Shown here piece by piece: positions 17,142 through 26,297 of a stretch of DNA of 57,430 nt (the stretch's first letter is position 1; each line of letters opens with the position of its first letter). The translations under genes were made by a program, and so were the position numbers. The notes under the pieces were generated by a model. It saw only the letters and a program-made list of their open reading frames with translations, was not told where the DNA came from and ran no database searches. Source of the DNA: Hyphomicrobiales bacterium (GTDB taxonomy: Bacteria > Pseudomonadota > Alphaproteobacteria > Rhizobiales > Rhizobiaceae); assembly GCA_900466005.1 (NCBI GenBank), contig UEGQ01000029.1, forward strand, positions 1 to 57,430. Reading direction: 5' to 3'.

Positions 17142-18184
17142 AGACTATGAAGTTCTCGCTCTTCGTTCATATGGAGCGGCTGGATGCCGGCCAGAGCCAC
17201 AAGCAGTTGTACGACGAGTTCGTCCAGCTCTGTGAGATCGCCGACGCGGGCGGCATGCATGCCATCTGGACGGGCGAGCACCACGGCATGGACTTCACCA
17301 TCGCGCCGAACCCCTTCGTGAACCTTGCCGACCTCGCTCGCCGCACGACCACGGCTCGTCTTGGCGTCGGGACCGTCATCGCGCCGTTCTGGCATCCGAT
17401 CAAGCTCGCCGGCGAGGCGGCGATGACCGACATCATCACCGACGGGCGTCTGGAACTCGGCATCGCGCGCGGCGCCTATTCCTTCGAATACGAACGTCTT
17501 CATCCGGGTCTCGACGCCTGGACCGCCGGCCAGCACCTGCGCGAGATGGTCCCGGCCGTCAAGGGCATCTGGGCGGGCGACTACGCCCATGACGGCCAGT
17601 TCTGGAAGTTCCCGTCGACGACATCCGCCCCGAAGCCGCTGCAAGAAGCCATCCCACTCTGGGTCGCTGCCCGCGATCCTAACTCCCACGAATTCGCGGT
17701 GGCAAACGGTTGCAACGTGCAGGTGACGCCGCTGTGGAACGGCGATCCGGAGATCGAGAGCCTGATGGGCCGCTTCACCGCCGCCTGCGAGAAGACGCCT
17801 GAGGTCCCGCGCCCGAAGATTATGTTGCTCCAGCACACCTATGTCGGGTCCGATGCCGCCGACATTGCCCGGGCCGCCAAGGAGATCAGCGTCTACTACA
17901 ACTACTTCTTCGCCTGGTTCAAGAACGAGCGGCCCATCCACCAGGGCCTGATCGAACGCTTGAGCGACGAGGACATCGCGGCGAACGCCAAGCTCTCGCC
18001 TGAGGTGATGGGCGCGAACCTTCCGATCGGCACGGCCGGTGACGTCATCGAACGCCTCAAGAAATACGAGGCGATGGGCTATGACGAATACTCGTTCTGG
18101 ATCGACACCGGCATGAGCTTCGAACGCAAGAAGGCCTCGCTCGAGCGCTTCATTCGAGACGTCATGCCGGCCTTCAAGGAGTAG
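17138..18184 (+). CDS. LLM class flavin-dependent monooxygenase (bacterial luciferase-like)
   Basis: The 348-residue TIM-barrel enzyme uses reduced flavin and O2 to oxygenate an organic substrate. Family landmarks are the N-terminal MKFSLFVHMERL, IWTGEHHGMDF, ARLGVGTVIAPFWHPIKLAGEAAM and GRLELGIARGAYSFEYERLH. It overlaps the flavin reductase gene by four bases, making a two-component monooxygenase. The substrate is unknown. In-frame ATGs at 17138 and 17147 are both possible; the first gives the usual coupling overlap. Confidence 0.92.
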   Translation: MKTMKFSLFVHMERLDAGQSHKQLYDEFVQLCEIADAGGMHAIWTGEHHGMDFTIAPNPFVNLADLARRTTTARLGVGTVIAPFWHPIKLAGEAAMTDIITDGRLELGIARGAYSFEYERLHPGLDAWTAGQHLREMVPAVKGIWAGDYAHDGQFWKFPSTTSAPKPLQEAIPLWVAARDPNSHEFAVANGCNVQVTPLWNGDPEIESLMGRFTAACEKTPEVPRPKIMLLQHTYVGSDAADIARAAKEISVYYNYFFAWFKNERPIHQGLIERLSDEDIAANAKLSPEVMGANLPIGTAGDVIERLKKYEAMGYDEYSFWIDTGMSFERKKASLERFIRDVMPAFKE

Positions 18185-18189
18185 GGATC

Positions 18190-19653
18190 ATGCGGCGCTT
18201 CCAGCACTACATCGACGGAGCCTTTGAAGACGGCGAACACGGATTCGAGAGCCTCGATCCGGCGACCGGCCGGGCCTGGGCCGTCATGCCGGAGGCGCGC
18301 GAGCCGGAGGTGGATCGCGCCGTCGAGGCGGCACATCGCGCCCTTGTCGAGGGTCCCTGGGCGAGGATGACCGCGACCCAGCGCGGCCAGCTTCTCTACC
18401 GCCTGGCCGACCTCGTCGCGGCCAATGCGAAGACGCTTGCCGAACTCGAGACGCGCGATACCGGCAAGATCATCCGGGAGACCTCCTCGCAGATCGCCTA
18501 CGTCGCCAACTACTACCGCTACTACGCCGGCCTCGCCGACAAGATCGAGGGGTCGTTCCTCCCGATCGACAAGCCGGACATGGACGTATGGTTGCGCCGC
18601 GAGCCGGTCGGCGTGGTCGCCATGGTCGTTCCGTGGAACAGCCAGCTTTTCCTGTCGGCCGTCAAGATCGGGCCGGCACTCGCCGCCGGCTGTACGCTCG
18701 TCATGAAAGCGTCGGAGGATGGTCCAGCACCGCTCCTCGAGTTCGCCCGTCTTGTTGATGAGGCCGGCTTTCCGCCGGGCGTCGTCAACATCATCACCGG
18801 CTTCGGCACCACCTGCGGTGCCGCGCTCACACGTCATCCGAAAATTGCCCACATCGCCTTTACCGGAGGTCCGGAATCCGCGCGGCATGTCGTGCGCAAT
18901 TCGGCCGAGAACCTTGCCTCGATGTCACTCGAACTCGGCGGCAAGTCGCCCTTCATCGTCTTCGCCGACGCCGATATGGAAAGTGCTGTCAATGCGCAGG
19001 TCGCCGGGATCTTCGCCGCCACCGGCCAATCCTGCGTCGCGGGCTCGCGCCTCATCGTCGAACGCTCCGTCAAGGACGAGTTCCTCGCGTGCCTGAAGGC
19101 GAAGGCGGAGGCGATCCGGATCGGCAGCCCGCTTGATATGGCGACCGAAGTCGGACCGCTCGCCACACGCCGGCAGCAGGATCATGTCGAAGCGCTGGTC
19201 TCAGCGTCCATCGCAGCAGGCGCGCGGCTCGTCACCGGCGGGGTTCGTCCGGAAGGGCCGGGCAATTACTATCCGCCGACCGTTCTCGATTGCGACGGTA
19301 TCGCATCGCCGTCGCTGGTGCAGGAGTTCTTCGGCCCGGTGCTTTCGGTCGTGTCCTTCGAGACGGAGGCGGAGGCGCTCCGGCTTGCCAACGAGACCCA
19401 GTTCGGGCTCGCCTCCGGCGTCTTCACGCAGAACCTCGCTCGCGCCCACCGCATGAGTCGGAACATTCATGCGGGCATCGTGTGGCTGAACACCTATCGC
19501 GCCGTCTCGCCCATCGCACCCTTCGGGGGCTACGGACAATCCGGTCACGGCCGCGAGGGCGGCATGGCGGCGGTGCTCGACTACACCCGCACCAAGACCG
19601 TCTGGCTCACGACGTCCGATGCGCCCTTCCCCGATCCCTTCGTGATGCGGTGA
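18190..19653 (+). CDS. Aldehyde dehydrogenase (NAD(P)+-dependent)
   Basis: This 487-residue enzyme oxidises an aldehyde to an acid. The nucleophile is Cys282 (GQSCVAGSRL) and the general base Glu248 (LELGGKSP); VVPWNSQLFLS and the TGFG cofactor loop are present, and the length is standard. It begins five bases after the monooxygenase stop, with AAGGAG overlapping that stop. It probably consumes an aldehyde released after oxygenation or hydrolysis. Confidence 0.93.
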   Translation: MRRFQHYIDGAFEDGEHGFESLDPATGRAWAVMPEAREPEVDRAVEAAHRALVEGPWARMTATQRGQLLYRLADLVAANAKTLAELETRDTGKIIRETSSQIAYVANYYRYYAGLADKIEGSFLPIDKPDMDVWLRREPVGVVAMVVPWNSQLFLSAVKIGPALAAGCTLVMKASEDGPAPLLEFARLVDEAGFPPGVVNIITGFGTTCGAALTRHPKIAHIAFTGGPESARHVVRNSAENLASMSLELGGKSPFIVFADADMESAVNAQVAGIFAATGQSCVAGSRLIVERSVKDEFLACLKAKAEAIRIGSPLDMATEVGPLATRRQQDHVEALVSASIAAGARLVTGGVRPEGPGNYYPPTVLDCDGIASPSLVQEFFGPVLSVVSFETEAEALRLANETQFGLASGVFTQNLARAHRMSRNIHAGIVWLNTYRAVSPIAPFGGYGQSGHGREGGMAAVLDYTRTKTVWLTTSDAPFPDPFVMR

Positions 19654-19657
19654 GCCG

Positions 19658-19993
19658 ATGTTCTACGAGATCCGCACCTATCGGCTGAAGAACGGCGCCA
19701 TCCCCGGCTATCTCGAAGTCGTCGGCGAAGAAGGAATCGAAATCCAGAAGAAGCATCTCGGCAATCTCGTCGGCTACTTCTTTTCCGAAATCGGGCCGAT
19801 CAACGAGATCGTGCATATCTGGGCCTATGCGAGCCTCGACGATCGAGAGGTCAGGCGCGCGCGCCTTGCCGCCGATCCGGCCTGGCAGGCCTTCCTTCCC
19901 AAGATCCGCAACCTGATCGAAGTGGCGGAAAACAAGATCATGAAGCCAGCTCCCTTCTTCCGCGTCGGGGGAGGAGCAGGTCCGGTGAAGTGA
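19658..19993 (+). CDS. NIPSNAP family protein
   Basis: A 111-residue alpha+beta dimeric-barrel-type protein beginning MFYEIRTYRLKNGAIPGYLE, with the family tail block WQAFLPKIRNLIEVAENKIM. NIPSNAP proteins often lie in catabolic operons, but their activity is not defined. It starts four bases after the aldehyde dehydrogenase stop. A second NIPSNAP gene at 40166-40477 lies beside another catabolic operon in this window. Confidence 0.85.
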   Translation: MFYEIRTYRLKNGAIPGYLEVVGEEGIEIQKKHLGNLVGYFFSEIGPINEIVHIWAYASLDDREVRRARLAADPAWQAFLPKIRNLIEVAENKIMKPAPFFRVGGGAGPVK

Positions 19994-20092
19994 AGCAATG
20001 CGGCGCCGGACCGAAGGGACCCGGAGAGGTCTCCCCGACGCCGAAGAAACCAACCCGATACCGCGTCACTAGAGAAAACAAGGGAACTGAAC

Positions 20093-21103
20093 ATGAAAGC
20101 CAAAACCGCAATCGCGACGCTCGCAATAGTGCTGGGAGCTTCCGGGCCGAGCCTCGCCGCCGACCTCGTCTTCACAAGCTGGGGCGGCACCACCCAGGAC
20201 GTCCAGAAAAGTGCCTGGGCCGACAAGTTCACCGCCAAGGAAAGCGTCAACGTCGTGCAGGATGGTCCGACCGACTACGGCAAGATCAAAGCCATGGTCG
20301 AGGCACAGGGTACGACCTGGGATGTGGTCGACGTCGAGGGCGACTATGCAATCCAGGCCGGCGAGCAGGGATTGCTCGAGAAACTCGACTTTTCGGTGAT
20401 CGACAAGGCGTTGCTCGATCCCCGTTTCGTAACCGACTATTCCGTCGGCTCGTTCTACTATTCCTTCGTCATCGGCTGCAACAAGGATGCCGTTTCCGCT
20501 TGCCCTGCAAGCTGGGCCGCGCTTTTCGACACCGCGAAGTTTCCCGGTAAGCGCACCTTCTACAAGTGGTCGGCGCCTGGCGTGATCGAGGCTGCCTTGC
20601 TGGCTGACGGGGTGCCGGCGGACAAGCTCTATCCGCTCGACCTCGATCGCGCCTTCAAGAAACTCGACACGATCAAGGCCGACATCATCTGGTGGTCGGG
20701 CGGCGCGCAGTCGCAGCAACTTCTGGCATCGGCCGAGGCGCCGTTCGGCTCGTTCTGGAACGGCCGCCTGACCGCACTTGCAGCGACCGGCGTCAATGTG
20801 GAGACCTCATGGGCACAGAATATTACTGCGGCCGACGCGCTGGTCGTGCCGAAGGGTGCCAAGAACAAGGAGGCGGCGATGAAGTTCATCGCCTATGCGT
20901 CCTCTCCCGAAGGGCAGGCGGAGATGGCCGCAGGCACCGGCTACGCGCCGACCAACCTGAAGTCTCCGGCCCTAATGGATCCTGCGCTCGCAAAGACGCT
21001 GCCAGACCAGCAGACCGCGTCGCAGGTCAACGCCGATATGGCCTATTGGGCCAAGCATCGCGACGAGATCGGCGAGCGCTGGTACGCTTGGCAGTCGAAG
21101 TAG
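20093..21103 (+). CDS. ABC transporter periplasmic substrate-binding protein (PotD/PotF-like)
   Basis: A secreted 336-residue solute-binding protein of the polyamine/opine class. The signal peptide ends near residue 22 (PSLAA, then DLVFTSW), and VFTSWGGTTQDVQKSAW is the family's typical mature start. AGGGAA precedes the start. As the pathway genes upstream are in the same direction, it probably binds the substrate of the monooxygenase pathway. The ligand is unresolved, though the family favours cationic, nitrogen-rich compounds. A stem-loop follows the stop. Confidence 0.9.
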   Translation: MKAKTAIATLAIVLGASGPSLAADLVFTSWGGTTQDVQKSAWADKFTAKESVNVVQDGPTDYGKIKAMVEAQGTTWDVVDVEGDYAIQAGEQGLLEKLDFSVIDKALLDPRFVTDYSVGSFYYSFVIGCNKDAVSACPASWAALFDTAKFPGKRTFYKWSAPGVIEAALLADGVPADKLYPLDLDRAFKKLDTIKADIIWWSGGAQSQQLLASAEAPFGSFWNGRLTALAATGVNVETSWAQNITAADALVVPKGAKNKEAAMKFIAYASSPEGQAEMAAGTGYAPTNLKSPALMDPALAKTLPDQQTASQVNADMAYWAKHRDEIGERWYAWQSK

Positions 21104-21113
21104 AGATGAGATG

Positions 21114-21143
21114 ACCGGAAGGGGGAGGCTTCGCCCTTCCGGT
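21114..21143 (+). repeat. Intercistronic stem-loop after the binding-protein gene
   Basis: A perfect 10-bp stem ACCGGAAGGG/CCCTTCCGGT with a 10-base loop starts 11 bases after the stop codon. No T-run follows. Its position matches the stem-loops behind the other three binding-protein genes of the window. Confidence 0.65.
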
Positions 21144-21200
21144 CCGAACCGCATGCGCTGACGGGCTGTGCCCGCACACGCTCGACAGGGAGAACCGAGG

Positions 21201-22085
21201 ATGTCGCTCGTGGTAACTTCAGTGGAACTCGAAACCGAAAGGACGGTCCCGCCAAAGCGGCGGGCGCGGCCGGGCGGCCTTGCACCGGTTCTTCCCGCGT
21301 TTGTTCTCGTTCTCGTCTTCTTCGTGCTGCCGGTCGCAGCACTCCTGACCCGCAGCTTCACCGAGCCGGTCGTCGGGCTGCAGAACTATGTGGAACTCCT
21401 CGGCGGCACGACCTATCTGAAGATCTTCTTCAACACTTTCTTCGTCGCGGCCGTGGTCACGGTCATCTCGCTCGTCGTCGGCTTCCCGGTCGCCTGGGCG
21501 CTTGCCATCATGCCGCGCCGGGCCGCCAACATCGTCTTCGCCATTGTGCTGCTGTCGATGTGGACCAATCTTCTCGCCCGCACCTATGCATGGATGGTGC
21601 TCCTGCAGCGCACCGGCGTGATCAACAAGACGCTGATGGCCCTCGGTCTCATCGACGCGCCGCTGGCGATGGTCAACAACCTCGTCGGCGTCACGATCGG
21701 CATGACCTACATCATGCTGCCCTTCATCGTCATTCCGCTCTATGGCGTCATCCGGAAGATCGACCCGATGATCCTCCAGGCGGCCGCCTTGTGCGGGGCG
21801 AATCGCCGACAGGCGTTCGTCGGCGTGCTCCTGCCGCTTGCGCTGCCCGGCATGGCCTCCGGTGCGCTGATGGTCTTCGTCATGTCGCTCGGCTATTTTG
21901 TCACGCCGGCCCTTCTCGGCGGCACGGCCAACATGATGCTCGCGGAACTCATTGCGCAATTCGTGCAGTCGCTCGTCAACTGGGGCATGGGCGGCGCGGC
22001 GGCGCTGGTATTGCTGGTCGTCACGCTCAGCCTCTACGCGCTCCAGCTTCGCCTGTTCGGTGCCGCCGGTGGGGAAAGGAACTGA
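21201..22085 (+). CDS. ABC transporter permease (PotB/PotH-like)
   Basis: An integral membrane protein of 294 residues with six predicted helices and the docking loop LQAAALCGANRRQAFVGVLL. An arginine-rich cytoplasmic N-terminus (PPKRRARPGG) precedes TM1. The start at 21201 has GGGAG eight bases upstream. It pairs with the next permease. Confidence 0.92.
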   Translation: MSLVVTSVELETERTVPPKRRARPGGLAPVLPAFVLVLVFFVLPVAALLTRSFTEPVVGLQNYVELLGGTTYLKIFFNTFFVAAVVTVISLVVGFPVAWALAIMPRRAANIVFAIVLLSMWTNLLARTYAWMVLLQRTGVINKTLMALGLIDAPLAMVNNLVGVTIGMTYIMLPFIVIPLYGVIRKIDPMILQAAALCGANRRQAFVGVLLPLALPGMASGALMVFVMSLGYFVTPALLGGTANMMLAELIAQFVQSLVNWGMGGAAALVLLVVTLSLYALQLRLFGAAGGERN

Positions 22086-22086
22086 C

Positions 22087-22887
22087 ATGCTGCTCAATTT
22101 CGAAAGCCTCGGAAGCTGGAAGTGGTTCCTGGTGGCGGTCACGACGCTCACATCCGCCTTCCTGCTCCTGCCGATCCTCTTCATCGCCGCGTTGTCTTTC
22201 GGCTCGTCGCAATGGCTGATCTTTCCGCCACCGTCCTGGACACTGAAATGGTACGGAGCGTTGTTCGCCGATCCGCGCTGGCTCGAATCCGCCTGGACGA
22301 GTTTCCGCATTGCCGTCGTCGTCACCGTGCTTTCCGTGCTGATCGGCCTCGTCGCCTCCTTCGGGCTGGTGCGTGGCACCTTCGTGGGCCGCAATGCGCT
22401 GAGGGCTCTCTTCATGACGCCCATGATCCTGCCGGTCGTGGTGCTCGCCGTCGCCCTCTACGCCTTCTTCCTGAGGGTCGGACTGGCCGGCACGACGACT
22501 GGCTTCGTCATCGCCCACCTCGTCGTCGCCCTGCCCTTTTCCATCCTTGCGCTAACGGGGGCACTCGAAGGATTCGACAAGTCGATCGAAGACGCTGCGG
22601 TGCTCTGCGGGGCCTCTCCGTTGCGGGCGAAGCTCCTGATCACTTTGCCCTGCATCGGCCATGGTGTCTTTTCCGCCGCGATCTTCTCGTTCCTCACCTC
22701 CTGGGACGAGGTGGTGCTCGCGATCTTCATGGCGAGCCCGACACTTCAGACGCTTCCGGTGAAGATCTGGGCGACGCTACGCCAGGACCTGACGCCGGTG
22801 ATCGCCGCCGCCTCGACGCTGCTCATCCTCGTCACCCTTGTCCTGATGCTGCTCGCCGCCGCCCTTAAAAGAGGACTGAAAGCATGA
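22087..22887 (+). CDS. ABC transporter permease (PotC/PotI-like)
   Basis: The second membrane subunit, 266 residues, with six helices and the docking loop EDAAVLCGASPLRAKLLITL. It begins one base after the previous stop codon and overlaps the ATPase gene start by four bases. The frame is open upstream within the first permease gene, but that part is not family-like. Confidence 0.92.
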   Translation: MLLNFESLGSWKWFLVAVTTLTSAFLLLPILFIAALSFGSSQWLIFPPPSWTLKWYGALFADPRWLESAWTSFRIAVVVTVLSVLIGLVASFGLVRGTFVGRNALRALFMTPMILPVVVLAVALYAFFLRVGLAGTTTGFVIAHLVVALPFSILALTGALEGFDKSIEDAAVLCGASPLRAKLLITLPCIGHGVFSAAIFSFLTSWDEVVLAIFMASPTLQTLPVKIWATLRQDLTPVIAAASTLLILVTLVLMLLAAALKRGLKA

Positions 22888-23960
22888 AGCCCTTCCTCGA
22901 AATCCGGAATGTCCGCAAGGAGTATGGCCCTGTCGTTGCCGTTCACAATGTGAAGCTCGACGTCGGGCGCGGCGAATTCATGACGTTTCTCGGCCCCTCC
23001 GGTTCCGGCAAGAGTACCACACTCTACATTCTGGCCGGCTTCGAGCAGCCGACGCGCGGCGACATTCTCCTCGACGGCCGAACGATCCTCGACACGCCGT
23101 CGCACCGCCGCAATATCGGCATGGTCTTCCAGCGCTACACGCTCTTCCCGCACCTCTCGGTCGGCGACAACATCGCGTTCCCGCTCAAGGTTCGTGGCTG
23201 GTCGAAGGCGGCGGTGACGGAGCGCGTGCGGCAGATGCTTTCCCTCGTTCGCCTCGAAGGCTTCGAGGACCGGCGGCCGGCGCAGATGTCTGGCGGCCAG
23301 CAGCAACGCGTCGCGCTTGCGCGTGCGCTCGCCTACGACCCGCCGGTGCTGCTGATGGACGAGCCGCTCTCGGCGCTTGACAAGAAACTGCGCGAGGAGA
23401 TCCAGCACGAAATCCGCCGCATCCACCAGCAGACGGAGGTCACGGTTCTCTATGTCACCCACGACCAGGAGGAAGCCTTGCGCCTGTCTGACCGCATCTC
23501 GGTTTTCTCCAGAGGCGTGATCGATCAGATCGGCACGGGCGAGGAGCTCTACGCCAATCCCGCGACCCGTTTTGTCGCGGAATTCATCGGCGACAGCGAC
23601 TTCATACCCTGTCGTCTGCTTGCCACCCGCAACGGTCGCGCCGACGTCTCGCTCGACGACGATCTGACCGTCTGCGACGTGCCTCTGCACGGAGCGCCGG
23701 CTGGCCAGGCGAAGGTCGAGCTGATGCTGCGGCCCGAGCGCATTTCGCTGTCCGGCCGCAAGACGGACCGCGGTCTCGCGGCCACGGTGGAGGACATCAC
23801 CTTCCTCGGCAACAACATCCATGTGTCGACCCGTACCGGCGAGAGCACGTCGATCTCGGTGCGCGTGCCGTTCGGCCACGAGGCGATGTCGGGTGTCCAG
23901 CGCGGCAGCCCCGTCTGGCTGACGTTCGACGCGGGCGCGGCCCACGTCTTCGGGCAGTAA
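22884..23960 (+). CDS. ABC transporter ATP-binding protein (PotA-like)
   Basis: The 358-residue ATPase energises the PotFGHI-type importer. Walker A is GPSGSGKST, the signature MSGGQQQR and Walker B VLLMDEPLSALDKK; a TOBE domain fills the last 100 or so residues (LMLRPERISLSG). It is the last gene of the operon, and a hairpin follows its stop directly. Confidence 0.95.
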   Translation: MKPFLEIRNVRKEYGPVVAVHNVKLDVGRGEFMTFLGPSGSGKSTTLYILAGFEQPTRGDILLDGRTILDTPSHRRNIGMVFQRYTLFPHLSVGDNIAFPLKVRGWSKAAVTERVRQMLSLVRLEGFEDRRPAQMSGGQQQRVALARALAYDPPVLLMDEPLSALDKKLREEIQHEIRRIHQQTEVTVLYVTHDQEEALRLSDRISVFSRGVIDQIGTGEELYANPATRFVAEFIGDSDFIPCRLLATRNGRADVSLDDDLTVCDVPLHGAPAGQAKVELMLRPERISLSGRKTDRGLAATVEDITFLGNNIHVSTRTGESTSISVRVPFGHEAMSGVQRGSPVWLTFDAGAAHVFGQ

Positions 23961-23982
23961 GACGCCGACCAAACCGGCGTCT
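23960..23982 (+). terminator. Hairpin at the end of the monooxygenase/transporter operon
   Basis: A perfect 8-bp stem AGACGCCG/CGGCGTCT with a seven-base loop starts on the last base of the stop codon. The following bases CTGCTCCTGC are only moderately T-rich, so it is a probable but not textbook terminator. Confidence 0.55.
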
Positions 23983-24055
23983 GCTCCTGCACGGGCCGAT
24001 TCGGCGGGACAATGGAACATCGTGCGATCCGTCAATTCCGTGATCAGAACTTTGG

Positions 24056-24087
24056 CTGGAACGCAAACCTCGGCTTTGCGTTTCCAG
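24056..24087. repeat. Hairpin in the gap after the operon
   Basis: CTGGAACGCAAA pairs with TTTGCGTTTCCAG around a seven-base loop with one bulged T. The flanking 23983-24328 contains no convincing gene. The hairpin could be a second terminator or part of a dispersed intergenic repeat; I cannot tell which. Confidence 0.45.
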
Positions 24088-24328
24088 ACCATTGCGTGGC
24101 CACGATGCGGATACCCCGTGGCCGCGAAGACCGAGAGGAACGGTGACTTTCGGTGCCGAGACGACACTCTCGAAACGCGAGAGCGCGGGATGGCGAACAA
24201 AAGCTGACACCGTCGCAGATATGAATATCGCTTCGTCGGCTCGGACGTGCTTTGCGAACAATGTGTGGCAAGAGGTTTATTTGGCATTTCCATTTCAACC
24301 ACAGGCGTAACCGGGATTGGAGAGAGAC

Positions 24329-24616
24329 ATGCAACAGCAAGCAAGGGACGAGTACGTCCGTAGCCGGGCCTATGAAATATGGGAGCAGGAGGGTCGGCCC
24401 GACGGTGAACACGAGCGTCATTGGCGACAGGCGACCGAGGAATTCGAAGCTGGACTTGCCGCGAGCGCTGAAGTAACGAACCTTCCTCGAGGCTCGGAGG
24501 GGCTCGCCTCGGGCCTGCAGCCGGGTGGCGTGACCCCGGCTGGCGGTCCTGGCCAGGGCGCTGACAGCATTGGCGCGTCCGGAAGGCGCGGAAGAGGCAA
24601 GGGTGGCGTTGTCTAG
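24329..24616 (+). CDS. DUF2934 domain protein
   Basis: A 95-residue small protein whose first 40 residues match DUF2934 (VRSRAYEIWEQEGRPDGEHE, then RHWRQA). The rest is a low-complexity, glycine-rich tail ending in a basic GRRGRGKGG stretch. GGAGAGAG precedes the start. Such proteins are common and often multicopy in Rhizobiaceae, but their function is unknown. It stands alone, with more than 340 bases on the left and 530 on the right. Confidence 0.75.
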   Translation: MQQQARDEYVRSRAYEIWEQEGRPDGEHERHWRQATEEFEAGLAASAEVTNLPRGSEGLASGLQPGGVTPAGGPGQGADSIGASGRRGRGKGGVV

Positions 24617-25147
24617 CGAGCACCTCCGGCATCCTGCCATCGTACGCCTGCCAGTCTGGACGCCCCCCGTGTCTTGCGGCCGGAACGCCGGCTTGCTCGA
24701 CGGGAAAGTCGCAATTCTACCCCTCAAACGACGATCAGAGGCAATCGACAATTCGGAATTTCGAATAAGATGAGGTTTCTGGGGCAGGATCTTAGGTCCT
24801 GCTGCTACCGGCTAGGCGGCGGGCCGCCTGGGATTTTCTTATTTCGGAGCTCCTTATCTGGAACAGGCAAGCGTTGAGCAGATATATCCCCTCTCTCGGT
24901 CGGCGCATGTACGCCTTGGCCGGGAAATGTGCCGGACCTGGAGCTCATTCCGCAAGCCACATGCGCGGTCGTCTGTGACCGACGCCATTCTCTTGAAACC
25001 TCCTGTCAATGGTGGTGCACTGGTCACCCGCAAAACGCGACCCGCGGCTGCAGACGAGCCGAGAGTTATAGTTTGTGCGCGTGCAGAGCAGCGGGTCCAA
25101 GCGGCACCCCGTTGCGAAACAAATGCCGCAATGAAGAGGGAACGGAC
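24617..25147. other. Intergenic stretch holding a candidate small RNA and the betaine operon leader
   Basis: I see no protein gene here. A possible short transcript lies at 24775-24844 (listed separately). The remainder, 24845-25147, is presumably the promoter and leader of the betaine transporter operon, but no clear promoter hexamers stand out. Confidence 0.5.
24775..24844 (+). ncRNA. Candidate small RNA with a Rho-independent terminator
   Basis: A hairpin CAGGA/TCCTG (24785-24801) is followed by an AGGCGG-CGGG-CCGCCT hairpin (24814-24829) and then a T-rich tract GGGATTTTCTTATTT, the best terminator in the window. Weak promoter-like hexamers TCGACA (24745) and TAAGAT (24766) lie upstream. 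No gene ends nearby, so an independent 70-base RNA or a leader attenuator is possible. I do not recognise a known RNA family. Confidence 0.35.
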
Positions 25148-26146
25148 ATGAAACATCTTCTTGCTTCCACCTGCCTTGTCGCGGGCTTGCTGGCCATGAC
25201 GGGCGCGGCGCGCGCCGAATGCGGCGACGTGACCATTGCCAGCATGAACTGGCAGAGCGCCGAGGTGCTCGCTGCGGTCGACAAGCTCATCCTGACGGAG
25301 GGTTACGGTTGCAACGCCGAAGTCATCGTCGGTGATACGGTGCCGACCATCACCTCGATGGTGGAAAAGGGCGAGCCGGATTTGGCTCCCGAAGGTTGGG
25401 TTGATCTGTTGCCGGACGTCGTCAACCGTGGACTCGAGGAAGGCAAGCTCGTTGGCGCCGCCGTCGCGCTGTCCGATGCCGCCGTGCAGGGCTGGTGGAT
25501 TCCGAAATATGTCGCCGATGCCAACCCGGACATCAAGACGATCGACGACGCCTTCAAGCATCCTGAACTGTTCCCGGATCCGGAAGACAAGAGCAAGGGA
25601 GCCGTTCACAACGGGCCGCAGGGTTGGGGTGGCACCGTCGTGACCAGTCAGCTCTACAAGGCCTATGGTGGGGAAGCTGCGAACTTCACGCTGGTCGACA
25701 CGGGCTCGGCGGCCGGTCTCGACGGTTCGATAGCCAAGGCCTACGAACGCAAGGAAGGCTGGCTCGGCTATTACTGGGCTCCGACGGCCTTGCTCGGCAA
25801 GTACGAGATGGTCAAGCTCGAGCATGGCGTTCCCTATGACGCGGCGGAGTGGAAGCGCTGCAATACCGTTGCCGATTGCCCCGATCCGAAGAAGAACGAC
25901 TGGCCGAAGGACAAGGTCCAGACGCTGGTGACCAAAGCCTTTGCCGAGCGCGCGGGCGAGGACGTGATGGGCTATCTCAACAAGCGCGCCTGGAGCAACG
26001 ACACGGTCAACAAGCTGATGGCCTGGATGACCGATAACCAGTCGAGCGGTGACGACGGCGCGAAGCACTTCCTCAAAGAGAACGAAGCTCTCTGGAAGGA
26101 ATGGGTCTCGCCTGAAGTCGCGGAGAAGGTCAAGGCGGCGCTCTGA
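25148..26146 (+). CDS. Glycine betaine/choline-type ABC transporter substrate-binding protein
   Basis: A secreted OpuAC-family binding protein of 332 residues with a signal peptide ending at ARA before ECGDVTIASMNW. Aromatic residues that could form the cation box are seen in SMNWQSAE, PEGWVDLL, QGWWIPKY and YYWAPTAL. The family binds quaternary amines such as betaine, choline, carnitine or proline betaine, and which one cannot be read here. It heads an operon with permease and ATPase and is followed by a stem-loop. The demethylase and GlxA-type regulator at 35.7-38.9 kb fit use of such compounds. Confidence 0.9.
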   Translation: MKHLLASTCLVAGLLAMTGAARAECGDVTIASMNWQSAEVLAAVDKLILTEGYGCNAEVIVGDTVPTITSMVEKGEPDLAPEGWVDLLPDVVNRGLEEGKLVGAAVALSDAAVQGWWIPKYVADANPDIKTIDDAFKHPELFPDPEDKSKGAVHNGPQGWGGTVVTSQLYKAYGGEAANFTLVDTGSAAGLDGSIAKAYERKEGWLGYYWAPTALLGKYEMVKLEHGVPYDAAEWKRCNTVADCPDPKKNDWPKDKVQTLVTKAFAERAGEDVMGYLNKRAWSNDTVNKLMAWMTDNQSSGDDGAKHFLKENEALWKEWVSPEVAEKVKAAL

Positions 26147-26166
26147 CCGCCCCGATCTACGGGAGA

Positions 26167-26194
26167 GGGCGGCACGTCCTGCGGCGTGCCGTCC
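26167..26194 (+). repeat. Intercistronic stem-loop after the betaine-binding protein gene
   Basis: GGGCGGCACG pairs with CGTGCCGTCC (one G-U pair) around an eight-base loop, starting 20 bases after the stop codon. It occupies the same position as the structures after the other binding-protein genes. Confidence 0.6.
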
Positions 26195-26297
26195 TTCTCG
26201 TCTGTCTCGGATACGCCGTAGAGAACGTTCGCGGCGAGATTGACGTTTTGAGCCCGAAAGCCGGCGTTAGATCGGCAGAGGCTGGAAGGGGATCGAC

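Noticed and set aside
22746..24632. 628-codon minus-strand open frame
   Set aside because: It mirrors the ATP-binding protein gene and the gap after it; no recognisable domain, and the plus-strand ATPase motifs are perfect.
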